A stretch of DNA of 64,000 nucleotides, taken from positions 1-64,000 of the forward strand of contig JACRKC010000016.1 in NCBI GenBank assembly GCA_016235555.1, written 5' to 3'. Positions 40,184 through 51,778 of the stretch are shown one piece after another. A program made the translations under genes and the position numbers. How positions within the stretch are numbered: position 1 is the first letter of the stretch; each line of letters begins with the position of its first letter. This stretch comes from Verrucomicrobiota bacterium. Its GTDB lineage: Bacteria > Verrucomicrobiota > Verrucomicrobiia > Opitutales > Opitutaceae. The notes beneath the pieces were generated by a model that ran no database searches, was not told the DNA's origin, and saw only the letters and a list, made by a program, of their open reading frames with translations.

Positions 40184-43100
40184 ATGCCGTATTCCCGCAT
40201 GTTTTCCCGCCTTGTGTGCATTCTGACCGTCGCGGTCACCCTGGTGGCCGGCGCGTTGGCCCAAGCCGCCGACGTCGGCACGATCGAAGGTCGCGTGCTC
40301 AACGCGCGCAACAACGAGTTTCTCGACAAGGCGCGCGTGACGATCGAGGGCACGTCGGTCGAGACGTTCACCGACGCCACGGGGCAGTTCCGGTTGAGCG
40401 GAGTGCCGGCGGGCAACGTGCGGCTGCGCGTGTCGTTCACCGGGCTGGAGGCGCAGACCGAGAGCGTGCTCGTGACGGCCGGCGCGATCTTGCAGCGGGA
40501 TTTCACGCTCAATTCCGCGGCCCGCCGCGCCGAGCCGGCGAAGGACGGTTCGGTGGTGAAACTCGAGCAGTTCGTCGTCGGTGCGTCGCGCGAGATGGAC
40601 GGCGCCGCGATCGCGATCAACGAGCAGCGCTTCGCCGCGAACATGGTGAACGTGCTCGCCGCGGATGAGTTCGGGCATGTGGCCGAGGGCAATGTCGGTG
40701 AGTTCCTGAAATTCATCCCGGGCATCAGCATCGACTACGGAGGCGGTGACGCGCGCACGATCTCGCTCGCCGGGGCGCCGTCGGGCAATGTGCCGGTGAC
40801 CATCGGCGGCTTTGCGCTCTCGAGCGCGGCCTCCTCCGGAGTGGGCCGCACGGTCGAGCTCGAGCAGGTGTCGATCAACAACATCGCCCGCATCGAGGTG
40901 CACAAATCGCCCACGCCCGAGTCGCCCGGCTCGGCCCTGGCGGGCACGGTCAACATGGTGCCGCGGGGCGCCTTCGAGCGGGCCCGGCCGGTGTTCAACA
41001 GCAGCGTCTATTTCATGGGGCGCGACGCCGAAAAGGGCCTGCACAAGACCCCCGGCCCCATCCGGGACAAGACCTACAAGATCCACCCCGGGCTCGATTT
41101 TTCCTGGGTCGTGCCGGTCAACAAACGCTTCGGCTTCACGCTCTCGGGCGGACATTCGTCGCAATACACGATGCAGGATTTCATGAGCAACACGTGGCGC
41201 GGCGCGGGCACGGCCACCAGCGCGCCCACGATCGTCAACGGTGTGATCACCAATCCCGGCGCGTTCCCCGACACCACGCCCGACAAGCCCTACCTCACTG
41301 CCTACAGCGTGCGCGACGGCACCAAGCTCACCACCCGCGATTCGGTGGCCACGACGCTCGATTTCAAGCTGGGGCGCTTCGACATGCTCGCGGTCTGATT
41401 CCAATGGGCCTATTTCGACGCCGAGTTCAACAACCGCTCCCTCGGCTTCACCATCAACCGCGTGCTGCCCGGACATTTCGATTCCCGGACCACGAACGGC
41501 GACCAGGGCCAGGGCACGATCACGGTGAACACCGGTTCGCGTCAGAAGGCGGGCACCACCTACATGCCCTCGCTCACGTGGCGCCACAACGGCCCGGTCT
41601 GGCGGATCGACGCCGGCTTTGCGCACTCGAAATCGACCAACCATTACCGCGACATCGACAAGGGCTACTTCAACTCGTCCACCACGCAGCGGACCGGCGT
41701 CACCATCGCCTTTCAGGAGATTTTCTACCTGCGTCCGCGGGTCATCAAGGTGACCGACGGCACGACCGGCCAGCCGGTGGATCCCTACCGCCTGGACAGC
41801 TACGTGCTCAATGCCGCGAACAGCGATTTTTGGGAGTCGGCCGACGTGCAGCGCAGCGCCCGGCTCAACCTCGGGCGGGATTTCTCGATTCGCGGCGTGC
41901 CGCTCGCCTTGAAGTTCGGGGGCGATGTGCGGAATTCGATCCGCGACATCCGCGGCGGCGTCGTGCCGTATACTTTTGTCGGCCGGGACGGTCTGCGCTC
42001 CACGACGCCCTCGGCGGCGGTCAGCGACGACAACGCCGGCCTCGTGCTCGACGAGATCTTTTCCCAGCGGGTCGCGCCCTACGGATTCCCCCGGATCCAA
42101 TACCCGAGCAATTTCAAGTATTGGGAACTCTACAGCGCGAACCCGGGCTACTTCACGCGCGACCCCAACGCCGACTACCGCAACGCCGTCGGGCGCTCGA
42201 AGTTCGCCGAGGAGATCATCTCCTCCGTCTACGTGCGCGGTGATGCCTCCCTTTTCAAGCGGCGGCTCAAGCTGGTGGGTGGCGTGCGTGCCGAGCAGAC
42301 CAACATCAAGGCCCAGGGCCCGCTCACCGATCCCACGCGCAACTACCGGCGCGACGCGGCGGGCGACGTGATCCCGCAGCGCGATGCAAACGGGAACATC
42401 ATCTTCACCGGCACGGGCGTGAACCGGGTGCCCGCGCCATCCCTGATCGAGCCGGCCACCCTGCCGAATCCGAACGGCACCGGCACGATCTCGAACGCGC
42501 TGGCACAATCGAGCCTCACCTATCTCGACCGCGGCCAGCAGACCAACAAGGAATACCTCCGGATCTTCCCCAACCTGAACGCGAGCTTCGATCTCACCGA
42601 CAATCTGATCCTGCGCGGCGCGGTCTACACCTCGGTCGGCCGGCCCAACTTCGACCAATACGCCGGCGGGCTCACGCTGCCCGACACCGAACTGCCGGCC
42701 AACCCGAACAGCAACCGCATCGGCGTGAACAACGCCGGCATCAAGGCGTGGAGCGCGAACACCGTGAACGTCCGCCTGGAGTATTACATCCGTCCGGTCG
42801 GCGAGGTTTCGATCGGCGCGTTCCGCCGCCACGTGCGCGACATGTTTGGCAGCGTCGTGTTTCAGGCCACGCCCGAATTCCTCTCCCTCTACGATCTCGA
42901 TCAGGATCTCTACGAGCCCTACTACGTCTCGACGAACCACAACATCCCCGGGGTCGTGCGGATGGAGGGCACGGAATTCAACTACCGGCAGTCGCTCACC
43001 TTTCTGCCGCAATGGGCGCGGGGCGTGCAGGTGTTTGCCAACGTGACCGCGCTGCGGGCGACGGGCGACGCCACGGCGAGTTTCACCAACGTGCAGCCCC

Positions 43101-43435
43101 GCGTCTACAACTGGGGCGTGAGCCTCACGCGCCCCAACTACAACGTGCGCATGAACTGGAATTACCGCGGCGTGCGCCGCGGGGCGCTCATTGCCGCGTC
43201 GCCGCGCAGCATCGAGCCCAACACCTTCACCTATGCCTCCAAGCGCCTCTACATCGATCTCAGCGGCGAATACAAACTCACGCGCACGCTCTGGCTGTTC
43301 GGGTCGATGCGCAATCTCAACGACGCCACCGAGGACACCAAGCGCTACGGCCCCAGCACGCCCGCGCACGCGCGCTTCCTCTCGCGCGAGGACTTCGGTT
43401 CGCTGTGGACGGTGGGGCTCAAGGGGACGTTTTGA
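40184..43435 (+). pseudogene. TonB-dependent receptor with an in-frame TGA at codon 405
   Basis: The whole reading frame would encode about 1,083 residues: signal peptide (MFSRLVCILTVAVTLVAGALAQAA), carboxypeptidase-regulatory-like domain (VGTIEGRVLNARNNEFLDKARVTIEG...), plug (GHVAEGNVGEFLKFIPGISIDYGGG, LEQVSINNIARIEVHKSPTPESPGSALAGTVN) and a beta-barrel ending in WTVGLKGTF. A TGA at 41396-41398 interrupts the barrel after RFDMLAV. The next codons (FQWAYFDAEFNNRSLGF) continue in the same frame with no other damage. Start could be the ATG at 40184 or 40199. It may be a recent pseudogene, a base-call error or, less likely, a read-through site. It is closest in type to the receptor at 57879-60986. 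Confidence 0.85.
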
Positions 43436-43664
43436 GCTGGGAGGTGGGGCGGCGATGAGGAGCGCGCCGTCAGAAACGGGAGTCGAAGGGGGACACGGGA
43501 GCCGAAGTCAGCCTGATGCGCGAGGCTTGATGATCGCTCGCTTTCTTCGGCCCTAGCTCGGGGCCGAACAGCAAATGCTCGGGAAAATCGAGAGAACGAT
43601 TACGAGGACGAGAACGATTTTCGGTGATCGCGATCGCCCGCCGGTGACCGAAAGGCCCCGCCGC

Positions 43665-44096
43665 TTACTTCGCCTCGCAACTGAACATCCACTCGTTCCC
43701 GTAGCGATCGATGAGGCTGCCCCAATAGCCGCCCCAAGGCATCTCGGTCGGCGCATACTCGACCGTGCCGCCTTCCTTCAGCGCGGCGAACAAGCGGTCG
43801 GTCTCGGCGCGGGTGTCGGTTTCGAGGTTCAGGGTGACGTTGTTGCCTTGAATCCGCCGGCCCATCGATGCAGGGGCGTCGTTGCCGATGATCACATGGC
43901 CGCCGAGAATCGGGAGCGCGATCTTCATGACCAGCTTGGCTTGCTCAGGCGGCCACGGCGGCTGGCCGGGGGCGGTCCGCAGGTCGCCGAAGCGCACGAG
44001 GGGACCGAGGAAATCGGTTTGGAAAACGGAGCGGTAAAAGTTGAAAGCTTCCTCGGCGTTGCCGGCGAAGTGAAACCAAGTGGAGGTGCGGGCCAT
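43665..44096 (-). CDS. VOC/PhnB-like glyoxalase-fold protein
   Basis: The 143-residue protein has one VOC domain: STWFHFAGNAEEAFNFYRSVFQTDF at the start, LPILGGHVIIGNDAP in the middle, and MPWGGYWGSLIDRYGNEWMFSCEAK at the end, all typical of the PhnB/3-demethylubiquinone-like group. These often act as small-molecule binding or isomerising proteins of unknown substrate. Start at the ATG at 44094-44096. The last 111 bp including the stop region are duplicated at 45949-46059. It is downstream of the DUF1826-like gene on the same strand, but 331 bp away. Confidence 0.88.
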   Translation of the reverse strand: MARTSTWFHFAGNAEEAFNFYRSVFQTDFLGPLVRFGDLRTAPGQPPWPPEQAKLVMKIALPILGGHVIIGNDAPASMGRRIQGNNVTLNLETDTRAETDRLFAALKEGGTVEYAPTEMPWGGYWGSLIDRYGNEWMFSCEAK

Positions 44097-44427
44097 GGGC
44101 GGTGGGGGTGAGGTGGGTGAGGAATGGGCTGACTCTCCCTCAACGAACCAAGGCATCTCGTGCGCACGCCGGCGATGAGATTTTCTTTTTGGATCCTCTC
44201 CTTTGCCCGGACTCTGCTCCGTGAAAGCCAGCTCACTTCGGTCGGGACGGCTTCGCCGGTCACCGGTAGTTCGTCGGGCACGGCGACCAGTCGGGCCGGC
44301 ATCGACGATGTAGCGAGGCACGCACACCCGCGGCAATTTCCGGACGCAGGCAACGAGAGCCGCGCCGACGCATGTGGAGTAGAGGGTGATGCGGAAACCG
44401 GCGCTCGCCCGATGGAGCGTTTCCCGT
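44097..44427. other. Gene-free stretch, possible decayed remnant
   Basis: About 330 bp hold no convincing gene. On the minus strand a short frame reads SSMPARLVAVPDELPVTGEAVPTEVSWL, which looks protein-like but is not recognised and lacks clear ends. No palindromic repeat was seen. Confidence 0.4.
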
Positions 44428-45165
44428 TTAGCTGATCAACAGCAGACGAGGCGGACGACCGGGAGGGTTGGCCGGAGCGCGATGCACGCAGGGCGGCACG
44501 GGACTGCCCGGGTAGGCCACGGCAATGCGCCAAAGATTGCCGAGACCGAACGAGAACGGCCGGGCTCCGGGCGCGGGCTCGTAGTGAAGGTCGAAGCAGC
44601 GGTCGTGGAGAAATTCGGCGAAACCGGCATCATCGGCGCCGCCGTAGAGCTTGAGCAGCTCGGCCCGCGTCGCCGGCAGGTCGATGCAGCGGTGTGCCTC
44701 CTCGTTCCGGAGCCCTTCGGACGATGACTCGGTGTAGCTGCACAACCAGGTGTCGGTCTCGACCGTCGCGCTGTCGGCGTGAAACGAATAGACGTCGAGC
44801 GGCACGACGGTCGGTTCCTCGTCGCGGGGGTAGCCGTGGATGCAGTCCAGCAGGGGATCGAGGCCGCGCGACCGCAGTCGCTCTTGGTCCGCAAGCAACA
44901 CCTCGACGGCGGTGCGGCCTGCGCGGCTGAGCGGGAGGGCACGCAGTAGATCGTCATTGAGCGACGCCATGCCGTCGTGCACCGCGAGTTGGGTCACAAC
45001 TTCTTCGAAATCGCCGGGCAGGGTGCGCTGCCAGCACAGGGCGTTGACGCCATGGCCGAACGGTGTCGCGACCAATTCCTCGAAACTCGCCACCACTTTA
45101 AGGCGAGGGTAGTCGGTGGGCAGAGCGCCGGAAACGAGCGGCAACGTTGCGCGGTCGAGGGTCAT
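44428..45165 (-). CDS. DUF1826-like protein
   Basis: The 245-residue soluble protein contains FGHGVNALCWQRTLPGDFEEVV near residue 35 and DVYSFHADSATVETDTWLCSYTESSSEGLRNEEAHRCIDLPATRAELLKLYGG in the middle. The GHGVN-WxR start and the HAD-x6-DTWLCxY block resemble DUF1826 proteins. That assignment is from memory. The conserved His/Asp/Cys suggest a metal site. It ends with a Pro/Arg tail. Its start overlaps the YkgJ-like gene stop by 4 bp, so the two are coupled. Confidence 0.75.
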   Translation of the reverse strand: MTLDRATLPLVSGALPTDYPRLKVVASFEELVATPFGHGVNALCWQRTLPGDFEEVVTQLAVHDGMASLNDDLLRALPLSRAGRTAVEVLLADQERLRSRGLDPLLDCIHGYPRDEEPTVVPLDVYSFHADSATVETDTWLCSYTESSSEGLRNEEAHRCIDLPATRAELLKLYGGADDAGFAEFLHDRCFDLHYEPAPGARPFSFGLGNLWRIAVAYPGSPVPPCVHRAPANPPGRPPRLLLIS

Positions 45166-45704
45166 GGCTCGGGGGGAGAATGCTCGGCCTTGGTATAGAA
45201 TTTATCGTGGGCGAGCAATTTGAGCTGGTGCACGGCGAGACTCAGATCGGCGAAGATGGCTTTCGCCGCTTCGTCGTCGGTGCCGGCCTCCAAGCGCTCG
45301 GACGTGCGATGAAATCGTTCGCCGAGTGCGCGGTGTTCATCCGTGTCGCCGAGGGCGCGCAGCAGCCGGCGCACCGCGTCCGCCCGTCGCCGCGCCTGTT
45401 TGACCAGCTTCAGCGCGGACGTGAAGGTGATCCGGCCGGCCTTCGCCTCCTTGAGCGATTTGCACTCGAACGTGCGGCATTGCCACGGGCGGGCCGCGTA
45501 GAGCCGGCAGGTGCGATCCGCGCACAAGGCCGCACACGGTTGGGGAAAGCGGGCGACTGGCGTCCGGCCCCGGGAAAACTTCACCGGCAGTCCAAGCGAC
45601 TGCAGTTGCGCGGCATCGTCGCCGGCCTCGAGTTTGACGAGGTCGAACAGAGTGCCATCGCAGCAGAGTCCGCACGCGCGGCAGAGTTGTTCGGCAGATT
45701 TCAC
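45162..45704 (-). CDS. YkgJ-family Cys-cluster protein
   Basis: The 180-residue protein has the zinc/iron-chelating YkgJ pattern. LCRACGLCCDGTLFDLVKL supplies the first Cys group, FPQPCAALCADRTCRLYAARPWQCRTFECKSLKEAKAG the second, and a helical C-terminus follows. No ATG is well placed; I used the GTG at 45702-45704, five codons before the first Cys cluster. It may bind an iron-sulfur cluster or Zn. It is translationally coupled to the DUF1826-like gene. The two genes lie between the true VOC gene and the duplicated VOC tail. Confidence 0.82.
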   Translation of the reverse strand: MKSAEQLCRACGLCCDGTLFDLVKLEAGDDAAQLQSLGLPVKFSRGRTPVARFPQPCAALCADRTCRLYAARPWQCRTFECKSLKEAKAGRITFTSALKLVKQARRRADAVRRLLRALGDTDEHRALGERFHRTSERLEAGTDDEAAKAIFADLSLAVHQLKLLAHDKFYTKAEHSPPEP

Positions 45705-45817
45705 TGCGCTAACATCCGGTAACGGCAAGCCCGGTGGCAAGCGGCGTTCAACCGCTGGATCAAGCGTCGAAAGAACGAGAACGAGTGCGAGAACGAGAAC
45801 GAATCTGGCTGATTCCG

Positions 45818-45941
45818 GGGCGCATCTCACTTTCTTGCACTGCGGAGGGGCGCTTTTCCAAGCGCCCACGCCCGGCGGTAGAAAACCGCCGCTCCGCCGC
45901 TCCGCCGCTCTCTCCGGACTGCAAGAAACTGAGATGCGCCC
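45818..45941. mobile_element. 124-bp MITE-like element with 9-bp target duplication
   Basis: The ends GGGCGCATCTCACTTTCTTG and, on the other strand, GGGCGCATCTCAGTTTCTTG are near-perfect terminal inverted repeats. CTGATTCCG flanks it on both sides (45809-45817 and 45942-45950). Inside are the hairpins GGGCGCTTTTCCAAGCGCCC and GGCGGTAGAAAACCGCC. Without it, the flanks restore the alignment to the VOC gene region (43611-43640). It encodes nothing, so a transposase elsewhere would have to move it. Confidence 0.85.
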
Positions 45942-45948
45942 CTGATTC

Positions 45949-46059
45949 CGATCGCCCGCCGGTGATTGACAGGCCTCGTCGTCCACTTCGCTTCGCAACT
46001 GAACATCCCCTCGTTGCCGTAGCGATCGATGAGGCTGCCCCAGTTGCCGCCCTAGGGCA
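45949..46059 (-). pseudogene. Duplicated 3-prime fragment of the VOC gene
   Basis: These 111 bp align without gaps to 43631-43741. The minus-strand reading is GGNWGSLIDRYGNEGMFSCEAK, equal to the C-terminus of the VOC protein apart from a few changes. The Trp codon before GG is now TAG, and the stop codon is lost. It is not a working gene. Two MITE-like elements flank it. Confidence 0.88.
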
Positions 46060-46063
46060 GCGC

Positions 46064-46204
46064 GGGTGTGACTCAAACTGAGGTCAGCAATTTGTAGCGG
46101 CGGTCTATGACCGCCGAACGAATGCCATTGGCGCAACGTCGGCGGTCATAGACCGCCGCTACAGCCGAGGCATTCGAAAACTGACCTCACTTTGAGTTGC
46201 ACCC
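46064..46204. mobile_element. 141-bp MITE-like element with 9-bp target duplication
   Basis: The terminal repeats are GGGTGTGACTCAAACTGAGG and GGGTGCAACTCAAAGTGAGG (plus TCAG each). GGGCAGCGC occurs directly on both sides (46055-46063 and 46205-46213). The centre is a long GTAGCGGCGGTCTATGACCG hairpin. A relative in the other orientation is at 29361-29475. Its ends resemble those of the 124-bp element, so both may use one transposase. Confidence 0.83.
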
Positions 46205-46243
46205 GGGCAGCGCTCCGGAAGAAACGTGACAGCGCAACGCCGG

Positions 46244-46299
46244 GTAGCTGCGTGAGCGAGTGACTCGCCCGGAAACCACTCGCTCACGCTCGCGGCTAC
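46244..46299. repeat. GTAGC-GTGAGCGAGTG hairpin element
   Basis: The arms GTAGCTGCGTGAGCGAGTG and CACTCGCTCACGCTCGCGGC are complementary with a short loop. It is one of four repeats in the 0.9-kb gene-free stretch 45705-46639. Confidence 0.75.
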
Positions 46300-46374
46300 A
46301 CCCCACGAAATCTCGGTGTCGCCGCCCTGGCGGCCTTCACTGGGCAACGTTTGACTACGGAAGTCGAAGTCTCG

Positions 46375-46562
46375 AACCGCTAATCTGCGCTGATTTTCTG
46401 AAACGGCGGCAGGGATGGCCTGCGTGCCTCGCCTCATCGGCCAGGCGCGGAAGATTGGTTCCGCCATCGCCCTCAACCTCCCCGAGCCACGCCGATCAGG
46501 CGGGGCACGCACGGTGCCGACGCCCCTCTTCAATTCTGAAAAATCAGCGAAGATTAGCGGTT
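46375..46562. repeat. About 190-bp inverted repeat AACCGCTAATCTGCGCTGAT...
   Basis: The outer arms AACCGCTAATCTGCGCTGAT and ATCAGCGAAGATTAGCGGTT pair, followed inward by GGCCTGCGTGCCTCGCCTCA and its near complement. A single copy is seen here. The rest of the gap up to icd shows no gene. Confidence 0.75.
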
Positions 46563-46639
46563 ACTGGCTTGGGTTCGATCGCTTGGCCTTCCCCTCGTCG
46601 GACCGGGGGCAACGCCCCGTTAGATGTCCAACGCGTCAG

Positions 46640-48961
<2,322 letters not shown>

Positions 48962-49067
48962 TCAAAGGCATTTCCGGGCCGGGCGCCGTGAGCAGCGCGG
49001 ATGATAATTTTCGATGGCGCGGCATCAGCGCGGCTATTGACCGGCGCAAGGAATGGGGAGCGACAAG

Positions 49068-51002
49068 TCAGGCCAGCCGCGACATGCGACGCTGGGAAGC
49101 GGGAAAGTCCACGCCCATGCAGAACCAGACGACCGCGCCGATCGGCAGGGCGTAGGCGAGGGGAGCGAGGCCGACTCCAGACCACGGAGGCGGAGTGGGG
49201 GCAGGCAGGGTGCTCACGGCGATGCCCGCGAGCAGGCAGCCGATCGCGAGCCACTGGTAGATGTGAAGGCCGCCCCATTGCACGGTCTGGGGCTCGCCGC
49301 GGTAGCCCTCCTCCATGAAGCGGGCGCAGGTGCTCAGCATGAAGTAGACGCCGGTGATCAGCGCGAGATCGGCGCCGACCAGCCAGAGCCTGACGAGCAG
49401 GCCGAAGAGGAGGAAATTGCCGAGGATCGAGTAGAGCGGCGTGGGGTGGATCGGCACTCCGTCGAGCTTGGCGAGTTTGCACACGCGGGACAGCGGTTGG
49501 GTGTGGCGGATGCCGAGCCACGCGTCGCCGGCCGCGACGGGCCGGCCGTGGCAACACCCCTGCACGAGGCAGCGCAGGCGGCCGGTGGCTTGGATGACCG
49601 GGGCGGCGACGGAGAACGCGCCGGCGAGAAACCAGCCCTCGCCCCACACGAACTGCACGGCGAGCGAACCCACGCACGCTCCGAACAGCCCGCCAAAGTA
49701 GCCGAAGGGGCGCGACAATTGCGAGGAGGCTTCGAGCCACTGGCCCCAAAGGCCGGCGCCGGCCAGGCCGATAAGGGCAACGGTGATGATCGCGGGGGTG
49801 AACGATGGCCCGAGCAACGTGCCGATGAGGCACAGTCCGAGTGCCATCGCCGCCGCAACGTAGCCGCCGTGGTTGATGATCCGCACATGGCCGACGCGCC
49901 AGTCGCGCCACGAGTTGGCGATGCGTTCGGCGTTGTTCCGCAGAAAAGCCCACACGGCCCAACGCTGCGACACACTCACGTAGGCCAGCCAGCCGGCGAG
50001 CACGTCGAGCAGCGAATGCGTGCCGGTCGTAATGCAACTCGCCGCGACGGCCAGTGCGATCGACCGGCTCGCCATCGCGCCGAGGCGGGCGCGCCATAAA
50101 TCGGCCGCGGCGAAAGCCCAGAAGACGTGGAACGAGGGGAACGCGCAGGCGATGGAATCAAATTCCCGGTCGAGCGCGAGCAAGCGGCCGAGAACGCCCG
50201 CCGGGTCCACCGGGCGGGGCGTTGCGATACACGGCAGGGCGAGCAGGCACCAGCCGATGAGGCCGGTGCCCCAAAGGGCGGTGCCCGCGAAACGACGCAG
50301 CGCGGCTTGCGAATCGGCCACGAACGGCGCGAGGCCGCACCACAGATAGGCCCCGAGATAGATCACGGCGGTCCACTCCCACACGGGCCAGGCCCGCTCG
50401 AAGGGGAGCATCGTGTCGAAGACCGGCCCCGCCGGGTGGCGGAACAGGAGCACGCAGGCTTCGTAGGCGAGCAGCCACGGGGCGTAGGCGAGCACGCCGG
50501 TGCCGAGGCGTTGCGACCAAGCAGGAACCTCGGCGTTCGCGGGCGGGCGGGCGAGCCATGCGCCGGTGGCAGACGGGCCGAAACGCCGGTCGAGGGCGAT
50601 GCGTTCGTAGCCGACGACGAGCGCCACCATGGCAAGCGCGGTGACGGGCACGACGATCCAGAGTCCCGCGGCGCTGCCGATCGCGAGCATCACGCCGGCG
50701 ACGACGAGGCCGAAACCGGCGTAGATCGGATGCGGCACGAGCCGGTAGGCGCCGGTCGCGACCAGGCGCGGCGGAGGAAACGCGTTCATCGGCAGGCCGC
50801 CGCCGCGCCGCCAGAGGTCCCACATGGCGCGGAGCATCAACGCGACGCCGGCGGCGGCGATGGCGCCGCCGATCGGCGCCGAACGAACCACGGGCAGGCC
50901 GGCGAGCTTGGCGTCGAGTCGCGCGGTCCACAGCGCGAGCAGGGCCGGCACGCCGAGGCAGAAGACGGAACCGTAGAGAACTTTGCCGAGCGAGGGATTC
51001 AT
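49068..51002 (-). CDS. Membrane fusion: ICMT-like + PAP2 + Lgt-like domains
   Basis: The 644-residue polytopic protein has three parts. Residues about 70-140 resemble isoprenylcysteine methyltransferase/PEMT-type membrane methyltransferases (GAYRLVPHPIYAGFGLVVAGVML). Residues about 205-345 look like a membrane PAP2 phosphatase, with FPSFHVFWAF and GTHSLLDVLAGW. Residues about 385-635 look like prolipoprotein diacylglyceryl transferase, with GRLRCLVQGCCHGRP, HPTPLYSILGNFLLFGL and ARFMEEGYRGE. Together these suggest lipid head-group or lipoprotein chemistry. A normal lgt is at 54132, so this one has another substrate. It overlaps the upstream gene stop by 4 bp. A longer open frame upstream is out-of-frame coding of that gene; I start at 51002. 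Confidence 0.85.
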   Translation of the reverse strand: MNPSLGKVLYGSVFCLGVPALLALWTARLDAKLAGLPVVRSAPIGGAIAAAGVALMLRAMWDLWRRGGGLPMNAFPPPRLVATGAYRLVPHPIYAGFGLVVAGVMLAIGSAAGLWIVVPVTALAMVALVVGYERIALDRRFGPSATGAWLARPPANAEVPAWSQRLGTGVLAYAPWLLAYEACVLLFRHPAGPVFDTMLPFERAWPVWEWTAVIYLGAYLWCGLAPFVADSQAALRRFAGTALWGTGLIGWCLLALPCIATPRPVDPAGVLGRLLALDREFDSIACAFPSFHVFWAFAAADLWRARLGAMASRSIALAVAASCITTGTHSLLDVLAGWLAYVSVSQRWAVWAFLRNNAERIANSWRDWRVGHVRIINHGGYVAAAMALGLCLIGTLLGPSFTPAIITVALIGLAGAGLWGQWLEASSQLSRPFGYFGGLFGACVGSLAVQFVWGEGWFLAGAFSVAAPVIQATGRLRCLVQGCCHGRPVAAGDAWLGIRHTQPLSRVCKLAKLDGVPIHPTPLYSILGNFLLFGLLVRLWLVGADLALITGVYFMLSTCARFMEEGYRGEPQTVQWGGLHIYQWLAIGCLLAGIAVSTLPAPTPPPWSGVGLAPLAYALPIGAVVWFCMGVDFPASQRRMSRLA

Positions 51003-51778
51003 CGGAAGCGGACGTATTCGTGGATGACCCAGCCGTCGTCGCGCGCGCCGTCGGCGTTCAACAGGCTCGCGGGCGCGCACCATTTGGTTTCGTCGAACGC
51101 CTGGATTTGCCGGGGCAGCAGACGTCGCACCGCCGGCCAGCGGGCGAGGACCGTGTCGGCCAGCCGTCCGCAGCGGAGCGTCCGCGGCGGCTGCAATTCG
51201 AGCCGGTGCGCCGCCCACACCACCGCGTCGCGATGGAGCGTGAAGGCGGCGACCGGCTGGCCGTTGTGCCAGAGCCAACGCCGCGGCGTGGCGTGCGTCC
51301 ACTCGATCCACACGACACTGTGTTGGTCCGAGATGAAGCGGCCCCAGCGTAGCGCATCGATGGGCAGATGCCACGGCGTGAAATCGAGGTGCAGGCATTC
51401 GGCGTAGCCGAGACCCGTGATGGTTTCGCCGGCGACGGTGAACTGCACGCGGGCGTGCGGCGCGAGCGTGCGCCACCGGAGCGTGCCCGCGGGTTCGCGC
51501 CACAGCACCTGCTCGGCGGTGGCGGCGTCGCGACCGGACCAGACGCCGGAGGCGTCGAGGGCGGGACAACGCCACGCGAGGCCGTGTTCATCCCACACGG
51601 GGACGGTGCCGCGGAGCGTGCGTTGCTGCCGGATCGCCGGCGGATGGTCCCAGCAGAGCGTCGCGGCGGCGGTGGCGTGCAACCCGAGCCCATCGAGCCG
51701 CGCGGCGTATCCGATGCAACCGCGGCCATCGGGGCCGACGACATCGACGTAGTATTTCTCGATCTGCACCGGACCCAT
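50999..51778 (-). CDS. Conserved-looking partner of the membrane fusion protein
   Basis: The 259-residue soluble protein is beta-rich, with GLGYAECLHLDFTPWHLPIDALRWGRFISDQHSVVWIEWTH and WLWHNGQPVAAF. The G.GY.E...P...LRWGRF block has a lipocalin/CrtC-like feel. I do not recognise a definite family. It is translationally coupled (4-bp overlap) to the fusion protein, so they probably act on the same lipid or isoprenoid. An alternative ATG is at 51814. Confidence 0.72.
   Translation of the reverse strand: MGPVQIEKYYVDVVGPDGRGCIGYAARLDGLGLHATAAATLCWDHPPAIRQQRTLRGTVPVWDEHGLAWRCPALDASGVWSGRDAATAEQVLWREPAGTLRWRTLAPHARVQFTVAGETITGLGYAECLHLDFTPWHLPIDALRWGRFISDQHSVVWIEWTHATPRRWLWHNGQPVAAFTLHRDAVVWAAHRLELQPPRTLRCGRLADTVLARWPAVRRLLPRQIQAFDETKWCAPASLLNADGARDDGWVIHEYVRFR

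Noticed and set aside
41396-41398. Selenocysteine at the TGA of the TonB receptor
   Set aside because: No SECIS-like hairpin was seen after it, and TonB receptors are not known selenoproteins.
40073-43369. A 1,098-codon minus-strand frame opposite the broken TonB receptor
   Set aside because: It looks like an intact gene, but its composition is Arg/Gly/Val/His mirror coding and it lacks any recognisable domain. The plus strand has all receptor motifs.
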